A stretch of 47,397 nucleotides of DNA from Lentisphaerae bacterium RIFOXYA12_64_32 (GTDB lineage: Bacteria > Verrucomicrobiota > Lentisphaeria > Oligosphaerales > YB12-FULL-65-16), in the NCBI GenBank assembly GCA_001803235.1, contig MHBL01000179.1, positions 1 to 47,397 on the forward strand. Direction: 5' to 3'. The notes beneath the pieces were generated by a model, which saw only the letters and a list, made by a program, of their open reading frames with translations, searched no databases and had not been told where the DNA came from. Below are positions 8,198 through 15,732 of this stretch, piece after piece (the first letter of the stretch is position 1; the number at the start of each line of letters is the position of its first letter). The position numbers and the translations under genes were made by a program.

Positions 8198-9385
8198 CTA
8201 CGGGCGGCCATGTGACTTCGCTGTCTCGCGGCCATACGGCGACAGCTCACGCAGCAGGCGGACAATGGGCGGCAGTTTCTCCAGAATGAGGTCCATTTCC
8301 TCCTTGGTGTTGTAGCGGCAGAGACTGAAGCGGATGCTGCCGTGCATAGCGGTTTGCGGCACACCCATGGCGCGCAGCACGTGCGAGGGTTCAAGCGAGC
8401 CGGACGTGCAGGCCGAACCGGAGGAGGCAGCTACGTTGAACTCGTTCAGTCGCAGCAGGATGGCCTCGCCCTCGATGAACTCGAAGCTGATGTTGGTCGT
8501 GTTGGGCAGTCGGCTGGCGGGGTTGCCATTGACGCGGGCGTCCGGGCATGACTTCAACAGCCCGGTTTCGAGGTAATCTCGCAGGGCCGCGACCCGGGTC
8601 CTCTCCTCGTCCATGTGCTGTGCCGCGAGTTGCGCGGCACGGCCGAGGGCAACGATCCCGCTGACGTTCTCGGTCCCCGCGCGCAGTCCGTATTCCTGGT
8701 GGCCGCCGATGAGGAACTGGTTGAATTTCAGGCCACGCCGGACGTAAAGTGCGCCGATGCCTTTGGGGGCGTGGAGTTTGTGGCCGCTGAGGGAGAGGAA
8801 GTCGATGCGGGTCTTCTTCAGGTCGATGGGGACCTTGCCCACCGCCTGGACGGCGTCGGTGTGGAAGAGCGCGCCGTGTTGGTGCGCGATCTCCGCAATC
8901 TCCTGGACGGGGTAGACGTTGCCCGTCTCGTTGTTGGCCCACATGACCGAGACGATCGCCGTGTCGTCGGTGACCATCCGACAGAGGGCGTCGAGGCAGA
9001 CCTGTCCCTTGTTGTTGACCGGGACATAGTCGACATGGTAGCCCTTCTGCTGCAGTACTTTGCACAGGGACAGCACGGCCGGATGTTCAACGCGGGTGGC
9101 GACCACACGGCGTCGGCGCAGGTCGTTTTCCAAGGCGCTGAGGATGGCGGCATTGTCCGACTCGGTGCCGCAACTGGTGAAGATGGTCTCGCTCGGTTCG
9201 GCGCCGATGAGAGCGGCCAGTTGCGCCCGGGCGTTCTCGATATGTTTGTGCACCTGGCCGCCAAACGTGTGAATGCTGGACGGGTTGCCGTAGAAATCGG
9301 TCAGAAACGGCATCATTGCGTCGAGCACTTCGGGCGCGACGCGCGTGGTGGCGTTGTTGTCGACGTAGACCACATTTTTGTTCAT
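8198..9385 (-). CDS. nifS: Cysteine desulfurase NifS
   Basis: The 395-residue PLP enzyme removes sulfur from cysteine as persulfide for Fe-S cluster assembly on NifU. The N-terminal VDNNATT (8-14) and NPSSIH signatures, H101 in RVEHPAVL, PLP lysine K203 in LSGHKLHAPKG, and the mobile-loop catalytic C326 in SSGSACTSG are all present. Length and motifs are those of a class I NifS/IscS desulfurase. It starts 3 bp after the nifU stop, so the pair is an operon. No nitrogenase gene is visible, so general Fe-S supply is more likely than a nitrogen-fixation role. Confidence 0.95.
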   Translation of the reverse strand: MNKNVVYVDNNATTRVAPEVLDAMMPFLTDFYGNPSSIHTFGGQVHKHIENARAQLAALIGAEPSETIFTSCGTESDNAAILSALENDLRRRRVVATRVEHPAVLSLCKVLQQKGYHVDYVPVNNKGQVCLDALCRMVTDDTAIVSVMWANNETGNVYPVQEIAEIAHQHGALFHTDAVQAVGKVPIDLKKTRIDFLSLSGHKLHAPKGIGALYVRRGLKFNQFLIGGHQEYGLRAGTENVSGIVALGRAAQLAAQHMDEERTRVAALRDYLETGLLKSCPDARVNGNPASRLPNTTNISFEFIEGEAILLRLNEFNVAASSGSACTSGSLEPSHVLRAMGVPQTAMHGSIRFSLCRYNTKEEMDLILEKLPPIVRLLRELSPYGRETAKSHGRP

Positions 9386-9388
9386 GGG

Positions 9389-10297
9389 TTATTCCACCTG
9401 CTCCTCGACAATCAGGTCGGGGGAGACCATCTCTCGGAGCTTGGCTTCGATCCAGCGCTTGAGAGTCACATGGGCGCCCGGGCAGCCGGCGCAGGCACCC
9501 CGGAGTCGGACGATGACCTTGTCGCCGTCAATGTCGATGAGTTCCAAGTCGCCGCCATCCGCCTTGAGGCCGGGCCGGATCTCCTGGTCGACCACCTGCT
9601 GTACCTTGGTCATCTTCTGCAGATTGGTCAACTTCGGCGGCGTGGCGGGGCATTTGCGCGCGGCATCGTCGGGCGTCGGTGCCGCCTGGCCGCGCATGTC
9701 GTTGAGGATTTTCTCGATTTCGTCCTGGCAGCCGCCGCAACCGCCGCCGGCTTTGCAGTAGTGGGTCACTTCATCGACCTTGGTGAGGTGGTTGGCCCGG
9801 ATCACATCGCGGATCTTGCGTTCCGTGACGCTGAAGCAGAAACAGACGACGCGGTCAAGACCGTCCGGGTCGTACGCCCCACCGTGCTCGGCGTGTGAAT
9901 CCGCACAAGCGGCCGTGCTGGCACCCTTGCCCTGGAGGTTGGCGAGGGCGGTCTGCAACGCCTCCATGCCCATCACCGAGCAGTGCATTTTCTCCTCGGG
10001 CAAGGACCCGAGGTAGTCGGCAATGTCGTTGTTGGTTATCTTGGCGGCGTCGGCGATGCTCTTGCCCTTGATGAGTTCGGTCAGGGCCGAGGCGCTGGCT
10101 ATGGCGCTGGCGCAGCCGAAGGTCTGGAACTTCACGTCCACAATGTTTTGCTTGGCGGGATCGAGCTTGAGATAGAGTTTCAGCGCGTCGCCGCAGGTGA
10201 TATTGCCGACTTCGCCCACCGCGTCTGCGTCGGGTATATCACCCGCGTTGCGGGGATGAAGAAAATGATCCATAACCTTTTCGGTGTAATTCCACAT
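9389..10297 (-). CDS. nifU: Fe-S cluster assembly scaffold NifU (three-domain)
   Basis: The 302-residue product is a full-length NifU. The N-terminal IscU-like scaffold has cysteines C35, C62 and C106. The central BFD-type [2Fe-2S] domain has C152-x-C154 and C187-x2-C190. The C-terminal Nfu domain has C269-x2-C272 in the CAGC motif. It assembles clusters from sulfur delivered by the adjacent NifS and passes them to target proteins. A strong GGAGGA precedes the ATG at 10297. It is first in a minus-strand operon and is preceded by a plausible sigma-70 promoter. A linker (about 125-147) rich in Ala, His and Asp joins the first two domains. Confidence 0.95.
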   Translation of the reverse strand: MWNYTEKVMDHFLHPRNAGDIPDADAVGEVGNITCGDALKLYLKLDPAKQNIVDVKFQTFGCASAIASASALTELIKGKSIADAAKITNNDIADYLGSLPEEKMHCSVMGMEALQTALANLQGKGASTAACADSHAEHGGAYDPDGLDRVVCFCFSVTERKIRDVIRANHLTKVDEVTHYCKAGGGCGGCQDEIEKILNDMRGQAAPTPDDAARKCPATPPKLTNLQKMTKVQQVVDQEIRPGLKADGGDLELIDIDGDKVIVRLRGACAGCPGAHVTLKRWIEAKLREMVSPDLIVEEQVE

Positions 10298-10387
10298 GCG
10301 GCTTCCTCCTTCGTACCCCTTTTAGCGGCCAGAACCTTTCAGGACCGGGCCTCGCCAAGTTCCGTTACTCGCGCGTTCGGCATCGGC

Positions 10388-10416
10388 AATATACTTGGAC
10401 ACGCGCATAGGGACAA
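10388..10416 (-). promoter_or_regulatory. Candidate sigma-70 promoter for the nifU operon
   Basis: On the minus strand, TTGTCC (10416-10411, 4 of 6 consensus bases) and TATATT (10393-10388, 5 of 6) are separated by exactly 17 bp. This predicts an 80-85 nt leader before nifU. The left target duplication of the miniature element at 10435 begins about 10 bp upstream of the -35, so the insertion may have replaced any upstream control region. Confidence 0.45.
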
Positions 10417-10434
10417 GAGTTTCGGGGTGGGACG

Positions 10435-10589
10435 CAGGGCTGTTTCAAGATCCGGCGCCGCGTCTCGAAAGGCCACGCCTCCGCGCACACCAAGTAGGGG
10501 CGGCCTGTCCTCAGGCCGCCCCCCCCGGCGTGGGGACACGCCGGGGGTACTCACCGCACGCGACGGTCACGGATCTTGAAACAGCCCTG
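10435..10589. mobile_element. Miniature inverted-repeat element, family 1 copy A
   Basis: A 155-bp non-coding element has 20-bp perfect terminal inverted repeats beginning CAGGGCTGTTTCAAGAT. It is flanked by a perfect 9-bp target duplication GGTGGGACG (10426-10434 and 10590-10598). The interior holds two strong hairpins: an 11-bp GC stem around GGGGCGGCCTG with loop TCCT, then a 10-bp stem around CCGGCGTG with loop GGGA. A second copy lies at 27514-27705. It encodes no transposase and is presumably mobilised in trans. Confidence 0.9.
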
Positions 10590-10908
10590 GGTGGGACGTC
10601 GTCGTCGCTTGCCGTTCCCCAATCTTGCGGTATCTTTCGCCGTGTGTTCCACGGAAAGCAATTCCATCATCAACTCAACTTGCTTTGGAAGCCGCGCGCG
10701 GGTTATGTACGCCTGAGTTCCTCCGCGACGCAATCTACTTGCGCGGCAAGGTGCCCTCCGGTGATTGAACCGCGGCTGAAGTTCCAGATAGAACCCATGC
10801 CCGCGACGGGTACAAGACCTGAGTGATTTTCATTCAGGTGGCACATCGAAAATGGAGTTCGGGTGCGGTGTTGAACGAGTCAGGTGGCAAGCAAGAAGGG
10901 AGTTACTC
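10590..10908. promoter_or_regulatory. Leader of outer-membrane protein gene with near-perfect inverted repeat
   Basis: I see no gene here. At 10817-10839 there is a 10-bp inverted repeat, ACCTGAGTGA-TTT-TCATTCAGGT, with one G-T mismatch, centred about 80 bp before the ATG at 10909. It could be an operator or a 5' leader hairpin. The rest of the segment shows no convincing feature. Confidence 0.35.
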
Positions 10909-11760
10909 ATGACAGGCAATGGAAAACGGCTGGGATGGCGGGTTGGGCTGGCAGCGGTGTGTTGCGGGGTGGCGGGAGTCTTTTCCGCTTCAGCGCAGGG
11001 CGGGGATGACGGCTGGCCGCGCCCGAGCGTGACCCTGAGCCTGGACGCGGTGAACCAATACGTATGGCGCGGCATTCTTTACAATCAGGACCCGGTGCTG
11101 CAGCCGTCGGCGACCGTGAGCTGGTTTGGGTTTTCCGCCAACATCTGGGGCAGTTATGACACGACTGACTACGGTGCGCACGAAGGCGGCTATGGCGACA
11201 GTCAGTGGGAGTTTGCGGAGATCGACTGCACGCTGTCGTACTCGCACACGTTCGACAAGGCCGCGCTGGACCTGCCCGTATCCATCGGGGTGACGGTGGG
11301 CGTGATCGACTGCACCTACGAGAACACCTACTGGGAGGAGCTTGACACGACCGAGGTGTTCGCCGGCGTGAGCCTGCCCGACCTGCTTCTGAGCCCGAGC
11401 GTGACGGTGTACCGCGACACCAACCAGTCCGATGGGTTGTACGTACAGGGCGCGGTCAGCCACACCATCAGCCTGCTGAAGAACGGCGACGAGGACCGGC
11501 TGGGCCTGACCCTGGGCGCCACGCTTGGCTGGGGCAACCGGGACAACAACGAGTACTACCTCGGTGTGGACGAGAGCGGCTTTGCCGATGCCGGCGTCTC
11601 GGCGTCGCTGCCGTGGAATATCGGTGGCGGCGTGTCGCTGACGCCGTACATCCGGTATACGGACTTCGTCGATCACGAACTGCGCGACGCCCGCGATGCG
11701 GTTCCGAACGCGAGTTCCGAAATGTTCGTCGCGGGAGCGACGCTCGCCTGGGGGTTCTAG
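10909..11760 (+). CDS. Predicted outer-membrane beta-barrel protein
   Basis: The 283-residue product starts with a Sec signal peptide (basic GKRLGWR, hydrophobic core 11-27, probable cleavage after ASA near residue 29). The mature part is alternating aromatic/hydrophobic beta-strands such as YVWRG, SANIWGSYDT and LTPYIRYTDF. It ends in an AWGF C-terminal strand with terminal Phe, as expected of BAM-folded barrels. It resembles the TIGR02001-like family of unknown-function barrels (QYVWRGI near the N-terminus). The ATG at 10909 was chosen because GAAGGGAG lies 6-7 bases upstream and the signal peptide starts there. It precedes the decarboxylase operon by 145 bp and could be a porin for that pathway, which is inference. 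Confidence 0.75.
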   Translation: MTGNGKRLGWRVGLAAVCCGVAGVFSASAQGGDDGWPRPSVTLSLDAVNQYVWRGILYNQDPVLQPSATVSWFGFSANIWGSYDTTDYGAHEGGYGDSQWEFAEIDCTLSYSHTFDKAALDLPVSIGVTVGVIDCTYENTYWEELDTTEVFAGVSLPDLLLSPSVTVYRDTNQSDGLYVQGAVSHTISLLKNGDEDRLGLTLGATLGWGNRDNNEYYLGVDESGFADAGVSASLPWNIGGGVSLTPYIRYTDFVDHELRDARDAVPNASSEMFVAGATLAWGF

Positions 11761-11905
11761 GGGGGAGACCCGGAGTATGGTTTGGGCGGCGGCGGGGCAG
11801 GCGTATCCGGCCTCTCCGCCGCCGCATGACACCCGTGCGCCCCGGCGCAGTTCTGAGCGAAGCCGGGACGCGCGAGTCGCCCCAACGTCTTTCCCCCGAG
11901 GGCAT

Positions 11906-13066
11906 ATGATATACGACGAGTGGTCCAAGAACGAGCGACGCTTTCCCTGCCGCGCGTCGGATGAACGCCTGGCGGAACTCCACGCCGAGATGCTGGACCG
12001 GGCCGGTCGCTACATCGGCTTCCCGAACAGCCGGGTCTTCGATTACTCGCACCTGGCCCGGTTCCTCAAATTCAATATCAACAACATTGGCGATCCTTTT
12101 CATCCGAATTCGGGGACCAACACCTGCGCCATCGAGCAGGAGGTCATCCACTTTTTCGCGTCGCTGTTCCGGCTTCCCGAGAAGGACAGGTGGGGGTATG
12201 TCACGAACGGGGGCACGGAGGGGAACCTTTACGGCATCCACCAGGGGCGCGAGACGTTTCCAGACGCGGTCCTGGTGTTCTCGGAAGAATCGCACTACTG
12301 CCTGAAGAAGATTGCGAACATTCTGCGCATGCCATCCAAGACCGTCCCGTGCCGTGCCCACGGTGAGATTGACTACGACGCGTTCGCTGATGTGCTCGCC
12401 GGGTTGGACGGACGTCCCTGCGTGATCAACCTTAACATCGGCACCACATTCCTCGGTGCGATCGACCGTCCGCAACGGATTCTGGAAATCCTGGAGGCCA
12501 GGAAGTGCCGTAACTTCCATATTCACTGCGACGCGGCGCTTTTCGGGCCAATGCTTCCGTTTGTGGAAGGTGCGCCGGTCTTTGATTTCCGGCTGCCGAT
12601 CTCCAGCATTTCATTTTCCGGGCACAAACTGCTGGGTTCTCCGATCCCTTGCGGGTTGGTGCTCTGCCGGAAATCAGGGGTCCGCGCCTTCGACGGCAGT
12701 GCCGAATATGTCGGCTCCATCGACACGACAATCTCCGGATCCCGAGATGGATTTTCGGTTCTTCTGATCTGGGATTCGATCATGCGTCTTGGGCTTCCCG
12801 GGCTGGCGCAACTCACCCGGGAGTCCTTTGCGCTCGCGGAGACCGCGACACGAGCTCTGGCCGCGATCGGGGCAACCCCGCAGCGGAACGAATTCTCCAA
12901 TATTGTCGTATTTGAGAATCCGGGACCGGCGCTGGCTCTGAAGTGGCAGCTCGCCACCCGGGGTGACTTTGCGCATATCGTCGCGCTTCCGGGGGTGACG
13001 GAGAGCATGCTCGACAGGTTCGTGGGTGACGTGAAGGCCGGAAAAGGACGGAGGCAGCCATGTTGA
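11906..13066 (+). CDS. Histidine decarboxylase-like PLP enzyme (group II)
   Basis: The 386-residue product follows the PLP-dependent bacterial histidine decarboxylase pattern closely: FDYSHLARFLKFNINN near residues 45-60, GYVTNGGTEGN (97-107), SEESHYCLKKI with H130, NIGTTFLGAID (177-187), D209 in HCDAAL, and PLP lysine K241 in SGHKLLGSPIPCG. These enzymes convert histidine to histamine; related members use other amino acids, so substrate is inferred by resemblance. The ATG at 11906 with GAGGG upstream is preferred, since an upstream in-frame extension from 11696 reads through intergenic DNA. Its stop overlaps the start of the next gene by 7 bp (ATGTTGA), so the sensor gene is translationally coupled to it. 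Confidence 0.85.
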   Translation: MIYDEWSKNERRFPCRASDERLAELHAEMLDRAGRYIGFPNSRVFDYSHLARFLKFNINNIGDPFHPNSGTNTCAIEQEVIHFFASLFRLPEKDRWGYVTNGGTEGNLYGIHQGRETFPDAVLVFSEESHYCLKKIANILRMPSKTVPCRAHGEIDYDAFADVLAGLDGRPCVINLNIGTTFLGAIDRPQRILEILEARKCRNFHIHCDAALFGPMLPFVEGAPVFDFRLPISSISFSGHKLLGSPIPCGLVLCRKSGVRAFDGSAEYVGSIDTTISGSRDGFSVLLIWDSIMRLGLPGLAQLTRESFALAETATRALAAIGATPQRNEFSNIVVFENPGPALALKWQLATRGDFAHIVALPGVTESMLDRFVGDVKAGKGRRQPC

Positions 13067-14451
13067 AGAATCCCAAGAAGGAATTCAGTGGCAGGCCGTA
13101 TCTGATCAGCCCCACGGTGGAAGGGATTGCATTCGGGCTTTTCTCGCTGGCGGCTATGGGAGTCGCCATCTACTTCATCTATGTCCGCGCGGTGGAAGCG
13201 TTGCGAGCGGAGATCAAGGAGGGGCTGCTCAGGAACGTGTGCGCGGCGGCTACGACCATTGACGGGGATCTCCACAAGAAGTTCGTATCCAAAGAGTCAA
13301 AAGACGATCCGGAATACATTGCATTTCAAAGTAAACTGGAGGCCGTCAGGCAGGCTTCCAAGCATGTCCGCTATCTTTACACCAATATTACAAAGGGGGG
13401 TAAGGTCTATTTCATCGCGAATCCGAGCCCGCAGAACGACAATGACGGAGATGGCAAACCCGACGAAGCGCCGCAGTTGATGGATCCATATTTGGATGCG
13501 GGAGATGCACTTTTGACGGCACTGAAAGAGCAGTGTCCCTGTGTGGACAAGGAGCCTTACACGGATGTCTGGGGGACGTTCTACAGTGCCTACGCCCCAT
13601 TCTACGATTCCAAGGGCCATTTTGTCGGCACTCTGGGCATGGACCTGGAGCTGGTGTCATTCAAGGATCGCTTGAACCCCATTGTCATCGCCACCCGGCG
13701 AGCTTTTCTTACGGCCATCGTTCTGGCGGTCCTTTCCGGGACCGTAGTGTGGTTCTACAGGCGGTTTTCCATACAGCTGATTTCGAGCCGGCTGCGGATG
13801 GAGGTCGAACGCGACGAGACCCGGCGGGTTTCAGTGGCCGCGCACACCGTGTCGGGCCAGTGGCTGGATGCGGTGTCGCGATTCATCAACGCCAAAGTCG
13901 GCAGTCTGCCGGACTCTGCCACGACCGGTCAGTTTGCGGCTTTCGGGAAGGAGTTGGGGGAGTACGCCCAGGCGCGCGTCCGGAAGACGGTGGAGGGCGG
14001 CGCCAATTTCGACGTCATCGCCGTGTCCAGGGAAGCGGTTCCTTCCTCGATGAAGTTTACCGCCGGCCCCAGCGTCCCGAAGCTTGCCCTTGGGAGGGGC
14101 GATCTACTTGCCACGGTGATCGGCATCTTCAGCAGCAATACGTTCCTGGCTGAGAAGATGGGGCCTGTGAGCGGAATGGAGCTCCGCCTTGCCGATGAGA
14201 GCATCGACGCCATTGAACTCGAAGTGGTGGTTGACTACTCGACCCGTGACATTCGTGAAGACGCACTGGCCGGATTCTTCGCGCCGTTTTCGCTGGGGAG
14301 TGACGGGGAGCTCGATGTGCGGTCTCTGGGGGTGGGAAAGGCGGTCGAGACCCTCAAGGCCATGGGCGGAGAATTTCACGTGTCCTTGTCCGGCGACGGG
14401 ATGCCTCGGTTGAGCGTCCGGATCCCCTTCAGCAAGTTCAAGGAGGATTAG
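13060..14451 (+). CDS. Membrane sensor with Ca-loop extracytoplasmic domain and degenerate kinase ATPase
   Basis: The 463-residue product has TM helices at about 21-43 and 214-233 enclosing an extracytoplasmic sensor domain. That domain includes YLYTNI (106-110), an EF-hand-like loop D127-x-D129-x-D131-G-x-x-D135-E136, and WGTFYSAYAPFYDSKGHFVGTLGMDLE (171-197), a Cache-like end. The cytoplasmic part (about 255-463) resembles a histidine kinase: AAHTVSGQWLDAV could be an H-box, and FFAPF, GVGKAVETLKAMGG and LSVRIPF match the end of HATPase_c. The ATP-binding G1 box reads DYSTRD instead of DxGxG and the N-box is eroded, so catalysis is doubtful. GGAGG lies 5 bases before the ATG. Its sensor half is paralogous to that of the phosphatase at 15733. 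Confidence 0.75.
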   Translation: MLKNPKKEFSGRPYLISPTVEGIAFGLFSLAAMGVAIYFIYVRAVEALRAEIKEGLLRNVCAAATTIDGDLHKKFVSKESKDDPEYIAFQSKLEAVRQASKHVRYLYTNITKGGKVYFIANPSPQNDNDGDGKPDEAPQLMDPYLDAGDALLTALKEQCPCVDKEPYTDVWGTFYSAYAPFYDSKGHFVGTLGMDLELVSFKDRLNPIVIATRRAFLTAIVLAVLSGTVVWFYRRFSIQLISSRLRMEVERDETRRVSVAAHTVSGQWLDAVSRFINAKVGSLPDSATTGQFAAFGKELGEYAQARVRKTVEGGANFDVIAVSREAVPSSMKFTAGPSVPKLALGRGDLLATVIGIFSSNTFLAEKMGPVSGMELRLADESIDAIELEVVVDYSTRDIREDALAGFFAPFSLGSDGELDVRSLGVGKAVETLKAMGGEFHVSLSGDGMPRLSVRIPFSKFKED

Positions 14452-14454
14452 CCG

Positions 14455-15618
14455 GTGCGACAGCAGCAATCCGCCATGGGGCAGGTATCGACGCTGATCG
14501 TCGTTCTCGCCATCATTTTCGGTACCGCGATGGTTCAGGCGGCGGTCGGATTCAATGCCGTGCTGCTTCCCGTGCGCCTGGAGGAATACGGGTACGGGAA
14601 GAGCCTGATCGGCATCTGCCTTTCCATGGAAGTGGCCGCGGTGGTGCTGATCAGCAAGTACATCACGCGGATCATTGCCAGGCTGGGGATTTTCGGTGCC
14701 CTGGCGTTGGCGACGGGGATCAGGGTGGGGGTGCTCTTCCTGGTGGCTTCCAGCCGTAACTGGGTCCTCTGGTGCGTCTGTGTGTTCTTCTTCGGAATGA
14801 ACACGAACATCATGCTGATATCGCTTCAGACCTGGATCAACACCATACCGATGACACGGTTCAAGGGGTTGGCCATCGGGTCGTTCAGTTCGGCGTTGTC
14901 GCTGGGCACGGCGTCCGGCCCCGTGATGGTACATCTGGCGGGGATCGATGGCGGGGCGCGGCCGTTCCATGTGAATATGGCGATCGTCGCGTTCACCCTC
15001 CTTCCGTTCTTGCTTTTGGCCAAGTTCATCCCCAAGATTCCGGCGGGGCCGAAACTGCGGCTCGGGTTCGTTCTGCGGATGGCCAAGATCGCCATGTTTT
15101 CCAGCCTGGTCGGGGGGGTGACGTTCTATGGATTGCCAGCGTTCCTGACGCTCTACGGGATGATGAACGGACTGTCCGTGGAGCGGGCGTCGTACCTCAT
15201 CAGTCTCTTCATGCTCGGTTCGATCACGCTGGGCTTGGGAGTGTGTGCGCTTTCGGACTTCCTCAACCGCACCGTTGTCATCGTGGTTTGCGTGTTTGTG
15301 GGTGTGCTCTGTGCCGTGTATCTGCCTCTGGCGATCTACACGTACCCGGTGGCGCTTGGGCTTCTCTTTGTCTGGGGCGGTGCGGCGGGCGGGATCTATG
15401 GGACGGGCTTGGCCATCGTCGGCGACATGTTCCGGAAGGAGGACCAGGTGTCCGCAAATGTCGCCTATTCGCTCATGGACTGCCTGGGCGGAGTCATCGG
15501 CGTCAACCTGATCGGTTTTTCCATGGATTTTGAGGGTTCCGACGGGATCGTGTATGTTATTATTCTTGCGGCTCTGGTATACTTCATCTACTGCCTTTCA
15601 AAAGTGCGGGTGGATTGA
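14455..15618 (+). CDS. MFS transporter
   Basis: The 387-residue protein has about 11-12 hydrophobic helices and no soluble domain. The layout is that of a major facilitator: two six-helix bundles separated by a cytoplasmic loop around KFIPKIPAGPKLRLGF. The start is GTG at 14455, supported by AGGAGG eight bases upstream and lying 3 bp after the sensor stop; an ATG seven codons in lacks its own site. Position between the decarboxylase/sensor pair and the phosphatase suggests it moves the amino acid or amine of this pathway, or a related ligand. Substrate cannot be inferred from sequence alone. Confidence 0.8.
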   Translation: MRQQQSAMGQVSTLIVVLAIIFGTAMVQAAVGFNAVLLPVRLEEYGYGKSLIGICLSMEVAAVVLISKYITRIIARLGIFGALALATGIRVGVLFLVASSRNWVLWCVCVFFFGMNTNIMLISLQTWINTIPMTRFKGLAIGSFSSALSLGTASGPVMVHLAGIDGGARPFHVNMAIVAFTLLPFLLLAKFIPKIPAGPKLRLGFVLRMAKIAMFSSLVGGVTFYGLPAFLTLYGMMNGLSVERASYLISLFMLGSITLGLGVCALSDFLNRTVVIVVCVFVGVLCAVYLPLAIYTYPVALGLLFVWGGAAGGIYGTGLAIVGDMFRKEDQVSANVAYSLMDCLGGVIGVNLIGFSMDFEGSDGIVYVIILAALVYFIYCLSKVRVD

Positions 15619-15732
15619 CTTGGTCGCCGCCCCCCTGAAAAGGGAAGCAGGAGGGCCGGATCGGTCGTCTCAGAGGGCGGGATGGAGGCAGGCCAGGCCG
15701 GCTGTGTGGCGCGACGAGAAAAAGGGGCTGCC

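Noticed and set aside
9389..10297. Evidence for a nitrogen-fixation island
   Set aside because: NifU and NifS are the only nif-type genes visible. Both are widely used for general Fe-S assembly, and no nitrogenase gene is in the window.
10339..10579. Open frames through miniature element copy A and its flank
   Set aside because: The element is bounded by inverted repeats and target duplications and is not conserved as protein; the same open frames appear in copy B with indels.
11696..11905. N-terminal extension of the decarboxylase
   Set aside because: It reads into the end of the outer-membrane gene in another frame and has no similarity to the family. The ATG at 11906 has a site and matches the family N-terminus.
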